This document shows, piece by piece, positions 17,720 to 28,258 of a DNA stretch of 64,000 bases. Where the stretch lies: assembly GCA_022641835.1 (NCBI GenBank), contig CP048722.1, positions 248,001-312,000 on the forward strand, read 5' to 3'. Each line of letters starts with the position of its first letter. Position 1 is the first letter of the stretch. This stretch comes from Petasospora fabianii (Eukaryota; Ascomycota; Saccharomycetes; Phaffomycetales; Wickerhamomycetaceae). The notes under the pieces are model-generated. The model had not been told where the DNA came from, did not search any database, and was given only the letters and a program-made list of their open reading frames with translations. The position numbers and the translations under genes were made by a program.

Positions 17720-19570
17720 TCAAACCTTCTCAACAACACCAGCACCAATGGTTCTACCATCTTTTCTCAACACAACTCTACCCATCAACTTGTTCTCTTT
17801 GAAAACTTGCAATGGCAACTTTCTCTCACACTCGACAATGACATATGCACTCTGTTTAGCACCTAAATGCTTAACTTTCTTCTTCTTCAAATCGGCCTGA
17901 CCAGTAATGCGATCATACACTGTGACAATCTTTGAAATCTTTGCAGGTTGTTGGACATTACCACGGAACAGAACGAATGGCATACCGACAAGCAATGGTC
18001 TATCCATATCAAACATAACAAGACGTGCTTCAAACTTGGTCACGGCTGGCACTTCATCAGTGACGATACTCATCACATCACCGACTCTCAAGTTCTCAAG
18101 TTCAACATTCTTAACCTTTAAAGTTGCAATGTCTCCAGCGAGGGCTAATGGACTCTTTGCATCTTTTAAAGTGATGGAATCCACGATACCGGCAACTCCA
18201 GAGGGCGAGAAAACAACTGTTTCACCTGGTTGAATCGACCCTGTATCAACACGTCCTGTGAACTCAGACTTTGAAGTTTCAATCTCTGTAATCTGCATCA
18301 CAAATGGTTTATGGAAATCACGATCTGGTTGTTCATGACCTTCCAATGCTTGCAGTAGTGTTGGTCCATTGTACCATTTGGTCAAGTTCTTATCCTCACA
18401 TTTCTTGGTAACGTTTGCACCAGTTAAACCTGAGCATGGGACAAACGAAGTTTGAGATTCTTGCCATCCAGTAATTCTCAAGAATTCCGACATCAAACCC
18501 TTTATATGATCAAATCTCGTTTCTTCCCAATCGACATTATCCATCTTGTTAACAGCAACAACTAGTCTTGAGACACCTAATGATCTAGCCAAGATGGTGT
18601 GTTCTTTAGTCTGACCATCGAGATTGAACCCACTTTCAAACGCATCAGTACTAGAATCAACAACCAAGACAGCTAAATCAGCCTGTGCAACACCACTAAT
18701 CATATTTGGAACGAAATCACGATGTCCTGGAGCATCAACGATGGTGAAAGATGACGAATCAGTCTCAAAGGAACTCGAACAAATGTCAATAGTGACACCA
18801 CGTTCCCTTTCTTCAGAAGATTGATCCATAACCCATGCAAGTGAGAATGATGACATACCGGCTTTATCAGCATCACGTTTCAACTTGTTATAAGTTGCCT
18901 GTGACACAGTATTACACTCTAGGAGAAGACGACCCGTCAAGGTAGACTTACCAGCATCAACGTGACCAATGACAACAAAGGATGTAGATGGCTTTGCAGT
19001 ACGCTTTGCAATTTCCACATCAAGATCAACTGGGGTCTTGGGCTTCGTTGCATGTTTTGGTGTAGTGGAGATCTTGAGATCAGCCACTTTCTTCTCAAGC
19101 TCAGCTTGCTTCTTTGTGTTGTTTTCAAAAGCAGCCCTTTGAGCATTGAGAGCGATATCATCTGGTGATGGTTTGTTAAAGTTTTCCTTGATTTGTGCTA
19201 TGAATGAGTTGTTAGAAGGTGTGAACACGGTATATAACCCATTTCGATCAATCTGTCTCCTTTTGGATGGATGTGAAGAAGAAAGTGGAGCAAACACCGT
19301 TGAGAAGTCATCTATTGGATGTGATGTCAATATGTGAGATGAGGGAATAGGCTCAATTTTAACCAGTGGCTCTTCTGCTTGACGTTTCTGTTGAACTGGC
19401 CTTGTGAGTTTCCTCTTGGGTGTTTCAGTTGATGGTGATGACGATGGTATTGGTGCTTCTGGTTGTGGTGTTGTTTGTGGTGTAGGTTCTTGTCTCTGGA
19501 TCTTGTTCTTGCTTCGTAGGGCAGCAAGGGCACCAAGAGACGGTCTCTTTCGCTGATCAGTTTGTTCTTG

Positions 19571-19641
<71 letters not shown>

Positions 19642-20362
19642 TCGGTGATGATTTATTCTCTTTCAGCTTATCAAGGATAGAGACAGAAGTTCGTTCAGGT
19701 TCCACTGATGAAGTCTGTGATCTTTGGGCAGCTCTAGCCTTTGCAAGGGCAGCAATCTTTGACATTTTAGCTAAAAGGGAGGGCAGGTTAGTAACTCCGA
19801 GCTCTCAAAAGGACAACAAGGGAAATATAAATCAAGAAATGCAGCCGTCATGGGCGGAAGAGGGAAACTGAATGAAAAGTTCTGAGAAGAGGAGTCACCA
19901 CCGCCCTCCACCCATTAGGAGGCACAGATTGATCGAGTTTGTTTTTGCGGGTTATGAAAACACAAATAGTACATACCTGGTTGCTTAGTCGTTGGCTTTG
20001 GAAGCTCTTTCTTAACCTCTTTCTTCTTAAACTTCTCTGAGACTTAGTGTTAGTATGGGGGGCAAATGAGGGCAAATGATTGGATACCAAAACATACTCT
20101 TTAATTCCTTCAAGGCAGCCTCCGGATCAAGATAGTTATACCACAGTGCCTCTCTGATGTCCTCATCAGAGTAACCAGAGTATTCAATCAACTGTTTCCT
20201 GAGCGTGAGTGTGAGTTCGTCGAGCTGTTCTTCTTCTTCTGGGGTTGGCTCTTCCACCTCGTCGTAGTCTTCAAAATCTGGAACAAAGGGTCAGTTAGTA
20301 CACTGGAAACTGTAGAAGGGATCTATGGCACACCACTTACCGTCGTCGTCAAACTTATCCAT
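17720..20362 (-). CDS. HBS1: Hbs1/Ski7 ribosome-rescue GTPase, four exons
   Basis: Exons are 20341-20362, 20098-20277, 19977-20036 and 17720-19770, giving 770 residues. All three introns (63, 61 and 206 nt) have GTAAGT or GTATGT donors and a perfect TACTAAC. Hbs1 with Dom34 splits stalled ribosomes; Ski7 links the exosome to the Ski complex. Exon 2 encodes the Hbs1 N-terminal helical domain. Exon 4 opens with MSKIAALAKARAA and carries a long linker with a poly-Ser tract. The EF1A-like GTPase follows (GHVDAGKST at about residue 355, DAPGHRDF, NKMD). The gene sits at the locus equivalent to S. cerevisiae SKI7. A single gene probably serves both roles, perhaps by alternative splicing. Confidence 0.93.
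19571..19641. repeat. GAT trinucleotide repeat coding poly-Ser in HBS1
   Basis: About 23 units of GAT on the plus strand (ATC read as TCA on the coding strand) encode an uninterrupted Ser run in the linker of the Hbs1/Ski7 protein. Such tracts vary in length between strains. Confidence 0.9.
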
Positions 20363-20555
20363 AGTCAATTGACTCTTATAGTTGTCTTATGACGTGTTTA
20401 TCTGTTGATTGTAGCTAAAGCAAATGATCTTCTCGCCAACTTTTTTCTGTCCCTGAAAAAGTATGCGCAACTCATCTGGGGGAAACCTTTCTCCACAAAT
20501 GTTCGATTAGTAACACACCCAATTGGATATCAAAGAACTCATTGAAGAGAAGAAC

Positions 20556-21170
20556 ATGACACCCACCACTAGGATATTTGTTGATCGTATTGAGAAAGTT
20601 GTTTTGGAAGCTACAGTGCGTCTTATTGCCATTCCTCCACCAACTAAGGAGCCCAATCCACGTGACGGGCTCTATGACGTTTCAGCATGGAACTTTCAGA
20701 GAGTGTGTTTTAAGGGGAAGCTTCAATTCATTGAAGAAGAGTATACGGATGATCGAGATGAACCTCTCGTGGCTAGGATCGTTCTTAGAAGTCATGATTC
20801 ACCCGATGATGGGCCAATCTATGGTGAGACACTATGTGATCCTCAAGGTGAGAACGTTAAGCAAACACATTCTCGCAGGGCATTTAGGGTATTGTTTCAT
20901 GAATTGGGTAAGACAATAGCATTAGGGATTGTCTTTGATGAGTCATCATTGGCAGGTGAGTTTGTTAGTGCCATAAGGGATTTCAAGAGGAATTATTGGG
21001 AGACGAGAGAGGTGCAGAAGGAGTTGGAGGAGGATATTGAACAAGGTGTTACTAATCTTAACATTGCCTCTGAGACGAATACAACGTCATCGTCATCATC
21101 TGAAGGATCATCATCATCACCTGCAAATGATGATGACGACGAGTTTGGTGACTTTGTTGGTAATAAATAG
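20556..21170 (+). CDS. NECAP-like (PHear domain) endocytosis protein
   Basis: This 204-residue protein resembles the NECAP family, which binds AP-2 and clathrin-coated vesicles. The match spans IEKVVLEATVRLIAIPPP, SAWNFQRVCFKGKLQF, and RRAFRVLFHELGKTIALGIV followed by FVSAIRDFKR. The C-terminus is Ser/Asp-rich and ends in DDDEFGDFVGNK, with an FGDF peptide of the kind that binds adaptor ears. The first ATG in frame is at 20556. The gene is divergent from HBS1 with a 193-bp spacer. Family assignment is by eye. Confidence 0.68.
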   Translation: MTPTTRIFVDRIEKVVLEATVRLIAIPPPTKEPNPRDGLYDVSAWNFQRVCFKGKLQFIEEEYTDDRDEPLVARIVLRSHDSPDDGPIYGETLCDPQGENVKQTHSRRAFRVLFHELGKTIALGIVFDESSLAGEFVSAIRDFKRNYWETREVQKELEEDIEQGVTNLNIASETNTTSSSSSEGSSSSPANDDDDEFGDFVGNK

Positions 21171-21266
21171 TGACTAAATCACATGCTTATGTATAGACAC
21201 TACAACATGGTTTACCTCACAGAATGATACAGATTAACTATGTACATTAGATATCCACTCCATGAT

Positions 21267-21815
21267 TTACTCATCACGATACCAAGCTTCTTTTCTCTTT
21301 TCTCTTTCAATTCTAGCCTTCTTTCTCCCCTCACTCCACATACTTTTAATCTGTCCCAATCTTGATTGCATCTCCGCACTTCTCTCAGGATTAGCATCAG
21401 CCACAAGAGAGATGGTAAACCCACTAACACCAAATCTTTCAGCTAAAGCACGTCTCGTCCATTTCTCAGGTTCATTCATACGCAAAGATCTAATCTCTTC
21501 AACTTGTTGTGGTGTCAAGTTATAATTGGTGTCGCGTGGTGTGCTTAATGGTGGAGCTAATGATGGTTTGAGCGCACTCGTTCTCCCCGAGAGATCAAGA
21601 CCCTTACGTGGATCATTCTGTGGAAGGAACACATCTGGAGTCTCAATGTGACCAGCAGATGGAGCAGGATGATGATGTAAACCTGGTGTGAATGTTGGCT
21701 TCACATTCGAAGCTGATGACTTGTTGTTGAACTTGTTTGGAACGCGCACGAGCTTTGGGATCTGTGCGCTCGTTGAAGAGTGTCTTACAAGCTTAGGCAG
21801 TTGGTGAGTAAGCAT
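21267..21815 (-). CDS. MRPL20: Mitochondrial large-subunit ribosomal protein mL58
   Basis: This 182-residue protein starts with a basic, Ser/Thr-rich presequence (MLTHQLPKLVRHSSTSAQIP). The C-terminal half carries the family core YNLTPQQVEEIRSLRMNEPE and RALAERFGVSGFTISLV, then a lysine/arginine-rich helix ending AWYRDE. This matches fungal Mrpl20. The open frame extends upstream, but the first ATG is at 21815. In S. cerevisiae MRPL20 (YKR085C) lies next to HBS1 (YKR084C), and here only the NECAP-like gene separates them. Confidence 0.82.
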   Translation of the reverse strand: MLTHQLPKLVRHSSTSAQIPKLVRVPNKFNNKSSASNVKPTFTPGLHHHPAPSAGHIETPDVFLPQNDPRKGLDLSGRTSALKPSLAPPLSTPRDTNYNLTPQQVEEIRSLRMNEPEKWTRRALAERFGVSGFTISLVADANPERSAEMQSRLGQIKSMWSEGRKKARIEREKRKEAWYRDE

Positions 21816-22244
21816 CGTTAGTGTGTTCGTCAAATGATTCAAGACTGGCCCTTCAACCTCAAAGATGATTGATGGAGAATTATGGTTGATCAAGAGTTTT
21901 TCAGTTGATCGGAAAGAGATATTTCCGAGGGTTAGATTAGTCACGTGCGCTGAGGGGAAATCCGGTCATATCTTTTAGTACTTGTACTTTAAATATAGTA
22001 TATGCTATTGTATTATTAGTATTTATACTCTGACTGTGCTATTAGCTTTGTTGGTTTGGCGAAAGGTTTGAAAGTGTCAAAAAGTTGACGTCAAACAGTC
22101 GACTCCCTCCTCTCTATTACATTGGTACTCTGTTGTACTGAATGGTGTACTACAAGTTTCTACAACCTCACTGTAATCGTAACCGTTCGAATAAAAACAC
22201 TATGTCAAAATATACTAAAGGTAACACCAGGTCACTGATCAAAC
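21816..22244. other. Intergenic region, MRPL20 promoter and GND1 terminator
   Basis: A GTCACGTG box is at 21940-21947, about 130 bp from the MRPL20 start. The right half is AT-rich and holds the 3' end of GND1. No gene is seen. Confidence 0.5.
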
Positions 22245-24126
22245 TTAAGCATCATAAGTAGAAGCGGAAACGTTACCACCCTTACCAGTCCAGTTAATGT
22301 GGATGTACTCACCCTCCTTAAGCTTGTCGTTAGCCTTCTCTGGCAAAACCTTGAAAGTGTGAGCACCAAAGTAGTCTCTCTGAGCCTGGAGCAAGTTAGC
22401 TGGCAAGTACTCAGTTCTGTAACCGTCGTAGAAGGACAAAGCGGTGGTGAAAGCTGGAGCTGGGATACCGTACTTGACACACAAGGAAACGGTCTCTCTC
22501 CAACCAGACTGAGCCTTAGTAACAGCGTCAGCAAAGAACTTGTGGAAGAGCAAGTTCTCGAGCTTTGGCTGGTCCTTGAAAGCCTTGGTGATCTCACCGA
22601 GGAAGACGGATCTAATAATACAACCACCTCTCCACATGAGGGCAATAGCTGGGAAGTTCAACTCCCACTTGTACTCACGGGCAGCCTCAGCAATGAGCAT
22701 GAAACCCTGAGCATAAGAGATAATCTTAGAAGCGTACAAAGCCTGCTCCAAGTCATCAATGAACTGCTGCTTGTCCTTAATGGCATCCTTTGGAACCTGT
22801 GGACCTGGCAAGATCTTAGAAGCCTTAACACGCTCAGTCTTAACGGCAGACAAACATCTAGCAAAGACAGCCTCACCGACAAGGGTCAATGGGATTCCGA
22901 GATCCAAAGCGTTCATAGCGGTCCACTTACCGGTACCCTTCTGACCAGCCTGATCGAGGATCTTCTCAACCAATGGAGTTCCATCATCATCGTTGAAGTA
23001 AAGAATGTCTCTTGTGATCTCAACGAGGAAAGAGTCGAGAACACCCTTGTTCCACTTGGCAAACACGTCACCGATCTCCTTGTTGGTCAAACCACCAACG
23101 GTCTTCATGATGTAGTAAGCCTCAGAGATCAACTGCATGTCACCATATTCGATACCATTGTGGACCATCTTAACGTAGTGACCGGCACCGGCTGGACCAA
23201 CCCAGTCACAACATGGCTCGCCATCAGACTTGGCGGAGATGGACTGGAAGATATCCTTAATGTGTGGCCAAGCCTCAACGGCACCACCTGGCATGAGGGA
23301 AGGACCGTAACGAGCACCTTCCTCACCACCAGAGACACCAGAGCCGACAAAGTTGATACCCTTAGCCTTAAGCTCCTCGTATCTTCTGTTAGAGTCTGGG
23401 AAGTGAGAGTTACCACCGTCAATGATGATATCATCCTTCTCAAGGTATGGAAGCAACTGATCGATAAAGGCATCGACAGCGGCACCAGCCTTAACGAGAA
23501 GAATAATTCTTCTTGGTCTCTTCAAGTTGTCAACGAGCTCTTGAATGGAGTGAGCACCAATGATAGACTTACCCTTGGCCTCATTCTCCAAAAAGTGGTC
23601 AACCTTGGAGACAGTTCTGTTGTAAGCAACCACGGTGTAACCGTGGTCGGCAGCGTTGAGGATCAAGTTCTGACCCATAACGGCCAAACCGATAAGACCA
23701 ATATCACCCCTGGGTTGTGTGTTAGTTCTGCTTCCAAGAATCCTCTGAATTTGTTGTAGTCTCTGCATAGTGTGTAGTTATGTGTGTATAGCTTATGGTG
23801 TATAGTTTATGGTGTGGGTGTACGGGTGTGTATATAGTATATGGGTGGATATGATGTTGGGTGTTTGGTGTAATGTGTATGTGATTAGGTGGAATGTAGA
23901 TGTCTTCTGTAAGTGTAATGAATAGATGAGAATAAATGAACAGGATAAAAATCTGGGGTAATCCCTATTTATAAGCATAAGATATTTGCCCCACCTTTAT
24001 AACTCCTCGGCATAAAAAAACCAACAAAAAGGTCACCCGCCTCGGCAAAGCCACCAGCGGGTAATGATCAAAGTGATTGCATAGGGGAGCATGATGCAAT
24101 GTGATAATTATTCAATTGGTGATCAT

Positions 24127-24163
<37 letters not shown>

Positions 24164-24361
24164 CATCATCATCATTGTGGATCATTGTGGATCATTGTGG
24201 ATCATTGGTGATAGGGCGGTAAGGCAGGCAATGGATGGATGACACCCGTAATACTATACTGACACATAAACCAAGCAGAGACGAGACAAAAAGACAATGA
24301 AGATCTAATAAAGACCAATGCCAATGAATAACTGAGAAAAGACTTACTGAGGAGCAGACAT
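22245..24361 (-). CDS. GND1: 6-phosphogluconate dehydrogenase, two exons with a possible alternative first exon
   Basis: The main model has exons 24348-24361 (MSAPQ) and 22245-23709, giving 492 residues, the family length. The enzyme is the NADP-dependent third step of the oxidative pentose phosphate pathway. It shows GLIGLAVMGQNL, the KMVHNGIEYGDMQ active-site lysine and a C-terminus ending KGGNVSASTYDA. The 638-nt intron (donor GTAAGT, branch AACTAAC, acceptor CCCAG) is long for a yeast. Exon 2 is also open upstream to an ATG at 23768. That start would add 19 residues, MQRLQQIQRILGSRTNTQP, in place of MSAPQ. It looks like a targeting presequence and is preceded by a TATA box and an A/C-rich leader. 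Codon use is strongly biased, so expression is high. Confidence 0.96.
23769..23980 (-). promoter_or_regulatory. Putative internal promoter and leader inside the GND1 intron
   Basis: Reading the minus strand, a TATAAATA box lies at about 23966-23973. It is followed by about 165 nt that are rich in A, C and T, poor in G and free of ATG, ending at the in-frame ATG of 23768. This is what a yeast 5' leader looks like. An in-frame stop lies just upstream of that ATG, so the extended protein needs its own transcript start. Confidence 0.5.
24127..24210. repeat. GAT repeat and 10-bp tandem units in the GND1 intron
   Basis: A (GAT)n run at 24127-24162 turns into its complement (ATC)n at 24163-24174, so it can fold on itself. 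Then ATCATTGTGG is repeated three times (24171-24200), with a fourth imperfect copy. Confidence 0.85.
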
Positions 24362-24976
24362 TATTTATAATTGATTGTGTTTAGTCAAAGAGCCAGAACC
24401 AAACAAACAATCAAGGGTTGCTCAGAAAGGGTGGGCATTTTCCATATATATACCATACAGCGCGAAAAAGTCCCCACGGGCGCTGAACGGGCGGTTGAGC
24501 TCCATCGAGGGCAAAGTCACATGTACCACCGTCATTTTCGGCACAGGTTGTCCGGGGGTATCTAAGTCTGTTTCATTACATGGGGCGCTTAACTTGGAGA
24601 TCAATATAACTACAGATTAGTTATGATTAGACTATATTCATAGAGTTTTCAATAACTATATAAAATATTCAATTGGTGTAATGAAGATTTACCCGCTCCC
24701 CTCCCTTTAACCATAGGTGAAATGGTGATGGTGTGACGACTACCCTCGGAATTGGCCACCGCAACTTCCGGCTTCCGCGAATCCGCTGGACGGGGTTTTT
24801 CCGAAGAAAAATAAATAAAAATAAATAAATAAATAAAAAAGGGTGTTTGGGTGTTTTTGCTATATAGTTTAATCTGCTTAGTAAGACGCGCGAACATAAT
24901 GGATCTATTCATTTTGTTTGATTGACGCGTCTGCGATGGCTTTTACTCCACAACAAAAGTTTTAATACTTCAAGGG
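24362..24976. promoter_or_regulatory. Divergent promoter of GND1 and the small coiled-coil gene
   Basis: A TATATATA tract at about 24442-24450 suits GND1. An A-rich AAATA-type tract lies at 24808-24840. An ACGCGT (MCB) box at 24925-24930 is about 50 bp from the start of the small gene on the right. No further gene is supported. Confidence 0.5.
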
Positions 24977-25233
24977 ATGCCCCAGTACATCGATAAACAA
25001 GAACAGGAGGTCATCGAGTTACTTCAACAGATCCTAGCATACACACAATCTATGTAAGTTATCCCGTCTTCTTTATATATCTATACATCTTACTAACACT
25101 CATCAGCAACGGGAATCTTACATCTGCCCGTAAGACACTTGAATCAAATCCACAAATCCTTGAATCACAAGTTAAGACATCACTCAATTCAATCAAACAG
25201 ATCTTAGAACTCTTTGGACAAATCACAACATAA
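24977..25233 (+). CDS. Small coiled-coil protein, two exons
   Basis: Exons are 24977-25053 and 25107-25233, giving 67 residues. The 53-nt intron has donor GTAAGT, a perfect TACTAAC at 25091-25097 and acceptor ATCAG, which is strong evidence for a real gene. The protein is almost wholly helical, with leucine/isoleucine heptads (EQEVIELLQQILAYTQ at the start, SLNSIKQILELFGQIT at the end). Size and shape recall small subunits of the DASH/Dam1 or BLOC-1 complexes, but I cannot assign it. An MCB box upstream hints at cell-cycle control. Its TAA shares a base with the PLP1 start codon. Confidence 0.75.
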
Positions 25234-25865
25234 TGACTGATAAGATCCTTGATGATTATCAACAACGGTTAGTACGTAATCAACTTGGTTACAATTCAGA
25301 ATCAGATCCTGAGGATGATGAAATCCTTGAGCTATTAGATGATGATTTCAACAATAACTACAGAGAACAACGTATTCAACAACTTAGTGATCAATTTAAG
25401 CAATCCAAGAAGCAAATAAGTCAAGAAGGTCATGGATCAGTTGAAACTATCCTTTCAGAAGAACAAATTCTAAAGATCACAACATCAACAACATTAACAG
25501 TGATTCATTTCTATCATGATACTTTTGATAAGTGTAAAAAGATGAATGATAAGCTTGAAACATTAGCTCAAAAGCATCTTTCAACAAAATTCATTAGAGT
25601 CAACGTTGATAATGCTCCGTTTCTTGTGACTCGTCTCAACATTAAAGTTCTCCCCTGTGTAGTGATGTACATTAAAGGTGTTGAAGCTGGTCGGATTGTT
25701 GGATTTGATCATTTGGATTATGATGCTAAGAGAGATGATTTCACAATTGAGAGTCTTGAGAAGTATATGTTAAGTAAAGGTGTCTTAACGAGGAAAGCTC
25801 AAAGTTATACTAGATTGGAAAGGAAAATTGAAATTGAAGATGAAGAGAGTGATCTGGATTTATAA
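25233..25865 (+). CDS. PLP1: Phosducin-like protein (TXNDC9/Plp1 type)
   Basis: This 210-residue thioredoxin-fold protein works with the CCT chaperonin in folding tubulin and related substrates. It has an acidic N-terminus, then the core VIHFYHDTFDKCKKMNDKLE and FIRVNVDNAPFLVTRLNIKV followed by LPCVVMYIKG. The redox CxxC is replaced by FDKCKK, as in other phosducin-like proteins. The ATG overlaps the stop of the upstream gene (TAATG), so there is no intergenic space. Its promoter must lie inside that gene, or the two share a transcript. Confidence 0.92.
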   Translation: MTDKILDDYQQRLVRNQLGYNSESDPEDDEILELLDDDFNNNYREQRIQQLSDQFKQSKKQISQEGHGSVETILSEEQILKITTSTTLTVIHFYHDTFDKCKKMNDKLETLAQKHLSTKFIRVNVDNAPFLVTRLNIKVLPCVVMYIKGVEAGRIVGFDHLDYDAKRDDFTIESLEKYMLSKGVLTRKAQSYTRLERKIEIEDEESDLDL

Positions 25866-25898
25866 TATCATTCTTCAATAACATAACATCATTAGCTA

Positions 25899-26183
25899 TC
25901 ATTTACATAGAAAGGTACAACAAATAATACCTTGCCACTTTGACCTATTGTCCTTGGTCTTAGTCTTAGGTTTCTTCTCATCATAACCACTCCTCATACG
26001 ATCATTAGACTCCATCTTCTCTCTGTTTGACAACACTAAATCACCAACAGTCTGAGGTTCCTCTTGATCTTCAACTAAACTGTGCATGTATGGGGTAATC
26101 AAAAGATGCATATCACGTGTATGCACTATATGTTTATCAAGATCATCAATTGAATGGAAATTGTAATGAGGTGTGTGATCCAT
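25899..26183 (-). CDS. Small unidentified protein, 94 residues
   Basis: A 94-codon frame converges on PLP1 with 33 bp between stops. It begins MDHTPHYNFHSIDDLDKHIV, is charged and Met/His-rich in the middle, has a Lys-rich stretch (KKPKTKTKDNRSK) and ends in a short Cys-rich tail (IICCTFLCK). No family is recognised. The tight spacing and non-repetitive composition favour a real gene, but chance cannot be excluded. Confidence 0.4.
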   Translation of the reverse strand: MDHTPHYNFHSIDDLDKHIVHTRDMHLLITPYMHSLVEDQEEPQTVGDLVLSNREKMESNDRMRSGYDEKKPKTKTKDNRSKWQGIICCTFLCK

Positions 26184-27181
<998 letters not shown>

Positions 27182-27228
27182 AACTTTTGTTATATTTCTT
27201 TTGAATAATATGCTTTGGTAAAGAAACT

Positions 27229-27444
27229 TGTAGCTATAAAACCTATATGAGATAATCTTATATTGAATAAAGCAATATGCTTGTGAAAATCTATATGACA
27301 TGAACATCTTATATAATATATGGTATATGGCTTTACGCTTGTACTGTAAAACCTATATAAGATAAATTCCTATTGAATAAATAAAATATATATTGGATGT
27401 AAACTTATAGAAAAACACATATGACATATGTTATATGGTTCTAC
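27229..27444. repeat. Diverged tandem duplication downstream of UBI3
   Basis: The block 27229-27336 is followed by a related block 27339-27444 at an offset of about 110 bp. Both contain AAAACCTATAT..GATAA, ATTGAATAAA and a TGACAT..ATATGG..TAC end. A weaker third match (TTGAATAATATGC) precedes them. The whole gap 27182-27625 is AT-rich and holds no gene; it lies between the 3' ends of UBI3 and the next gene. Confidence 0.7.
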
Positions 27445-27625
27445 AATCTACACTTAAAAACTCCAAACGTTATATACGTGGAATCATATGCTAAATAGAT
27501 GAAAGTCAATATGACTCTTCAATGCAAATAAGTGACAACCAATCTCATTTTGTCACTCTGGATATATTCTTCTCCTCACCTTATAATGATGCAAATATCA
27601 AACCAGGAAAAGTAATGATTTACTT

Positions 27626-28258
27626 TTAAAACTCCATGGTCATCTTAACCAAAGTCTCTTTCAATTGCTTATTCTCCTTCATCAATAACAATCTCTTCTT
27701 TTCAGACTTTTTCAATTCTTTCATTATAGTTTCCAATTGTTTATTCTTTGTCTCATATGCCTCTTTCAATTTTGAAATTTCAAATTCATTAATTGATGGT
27801 GTCTGTGGAGAACTTGAAGAATCATCAGATAACAAAGATGCAGGTGACAATGGTTTCATCTGTTGTGGTAATGGTGCCTGTGTAAGTTTATACTGTGTCA
27901 CTGGTGTAAATTCCTTTTGTTGTGTCTGTGGGGTTGAGGTTATATGACCATAGTTTTGTGATGTAGGTGTAGATGCTTGATAAGCTGATGCTTGTGGTGG
28001 TGGACGTTGATATGCCGGTTGATGATGTTGATGCTGAGTATGCTGATGGTGTGTTTGATGCTGATGATGGTACGGAGATGTTTGAAGTAATGGCAATTGT
28101 GAAGATTTGGAACTTTCATCAATCTGTGCAAGGGCATTATTGATCGCTTGATCAATATCAACGGCATTAGAGAAACCTTGTTGAAGATCTGTTTGAGTCG
28201 TTCCCAAGTCCGTGCCGAAAAAGGCATCCAAATCAATGTCTTGAACGTTATTCAACAT
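27626..28258 (-). CDS. Gln/His-rich protein with C-terminal coiled coil
   Basis: This 210-residue protein begins with an acidic segment (MLNNVQDIDLDAFFGTDLG). It continues with a His/Gln/Pro-rich low-complexity middle and ends in a strong coiled coil at about residues 155-208 (SKLKEAYETKNKQLETIMKE). There is no basic region before the coil, so it is not a normal bZIP factor. The frame is open upstream to 28387 with a hydrophobic stretch, but the first ATG is at 28258. It could be an adaptor or transcription cofactor; the family is not recognised. Confidence 0.7.
   Translation of the reverse strand: MLNNVQDIDLDAFFGTDLGTTQTDLQQGFSNAVDIDQAINNALAQIDESSKSSQLPLLQTSPYHHQHQTHHQHTQHQHHQPAYQRPPPQASAYQASTPTSQNYGHITSTPQTQQKEFTPVTQYKLTQAPLPQQMKPLSPASLLSDDSSSSPQTPSINEFEISKLKEAYETKNKQLETIMKELKKSEKKRLLLMKENKQLKETLVKMTMEF

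Noticed and set aside
22299-23759. 486-codon open frame antisense to GND1
   Set aside because: It is a mirror of the strongly biased codon use of GND1; the encoded protein is Ser/Leu/Val-rich without domains.
23739-23768. PTS2 peroxisomal signal in the alternative GND1 start
   Set aside because: RLQQIQRIL has the spacing of a PTS2, but Ile replaces the required His/Gln, so I keep only the presequence idea.
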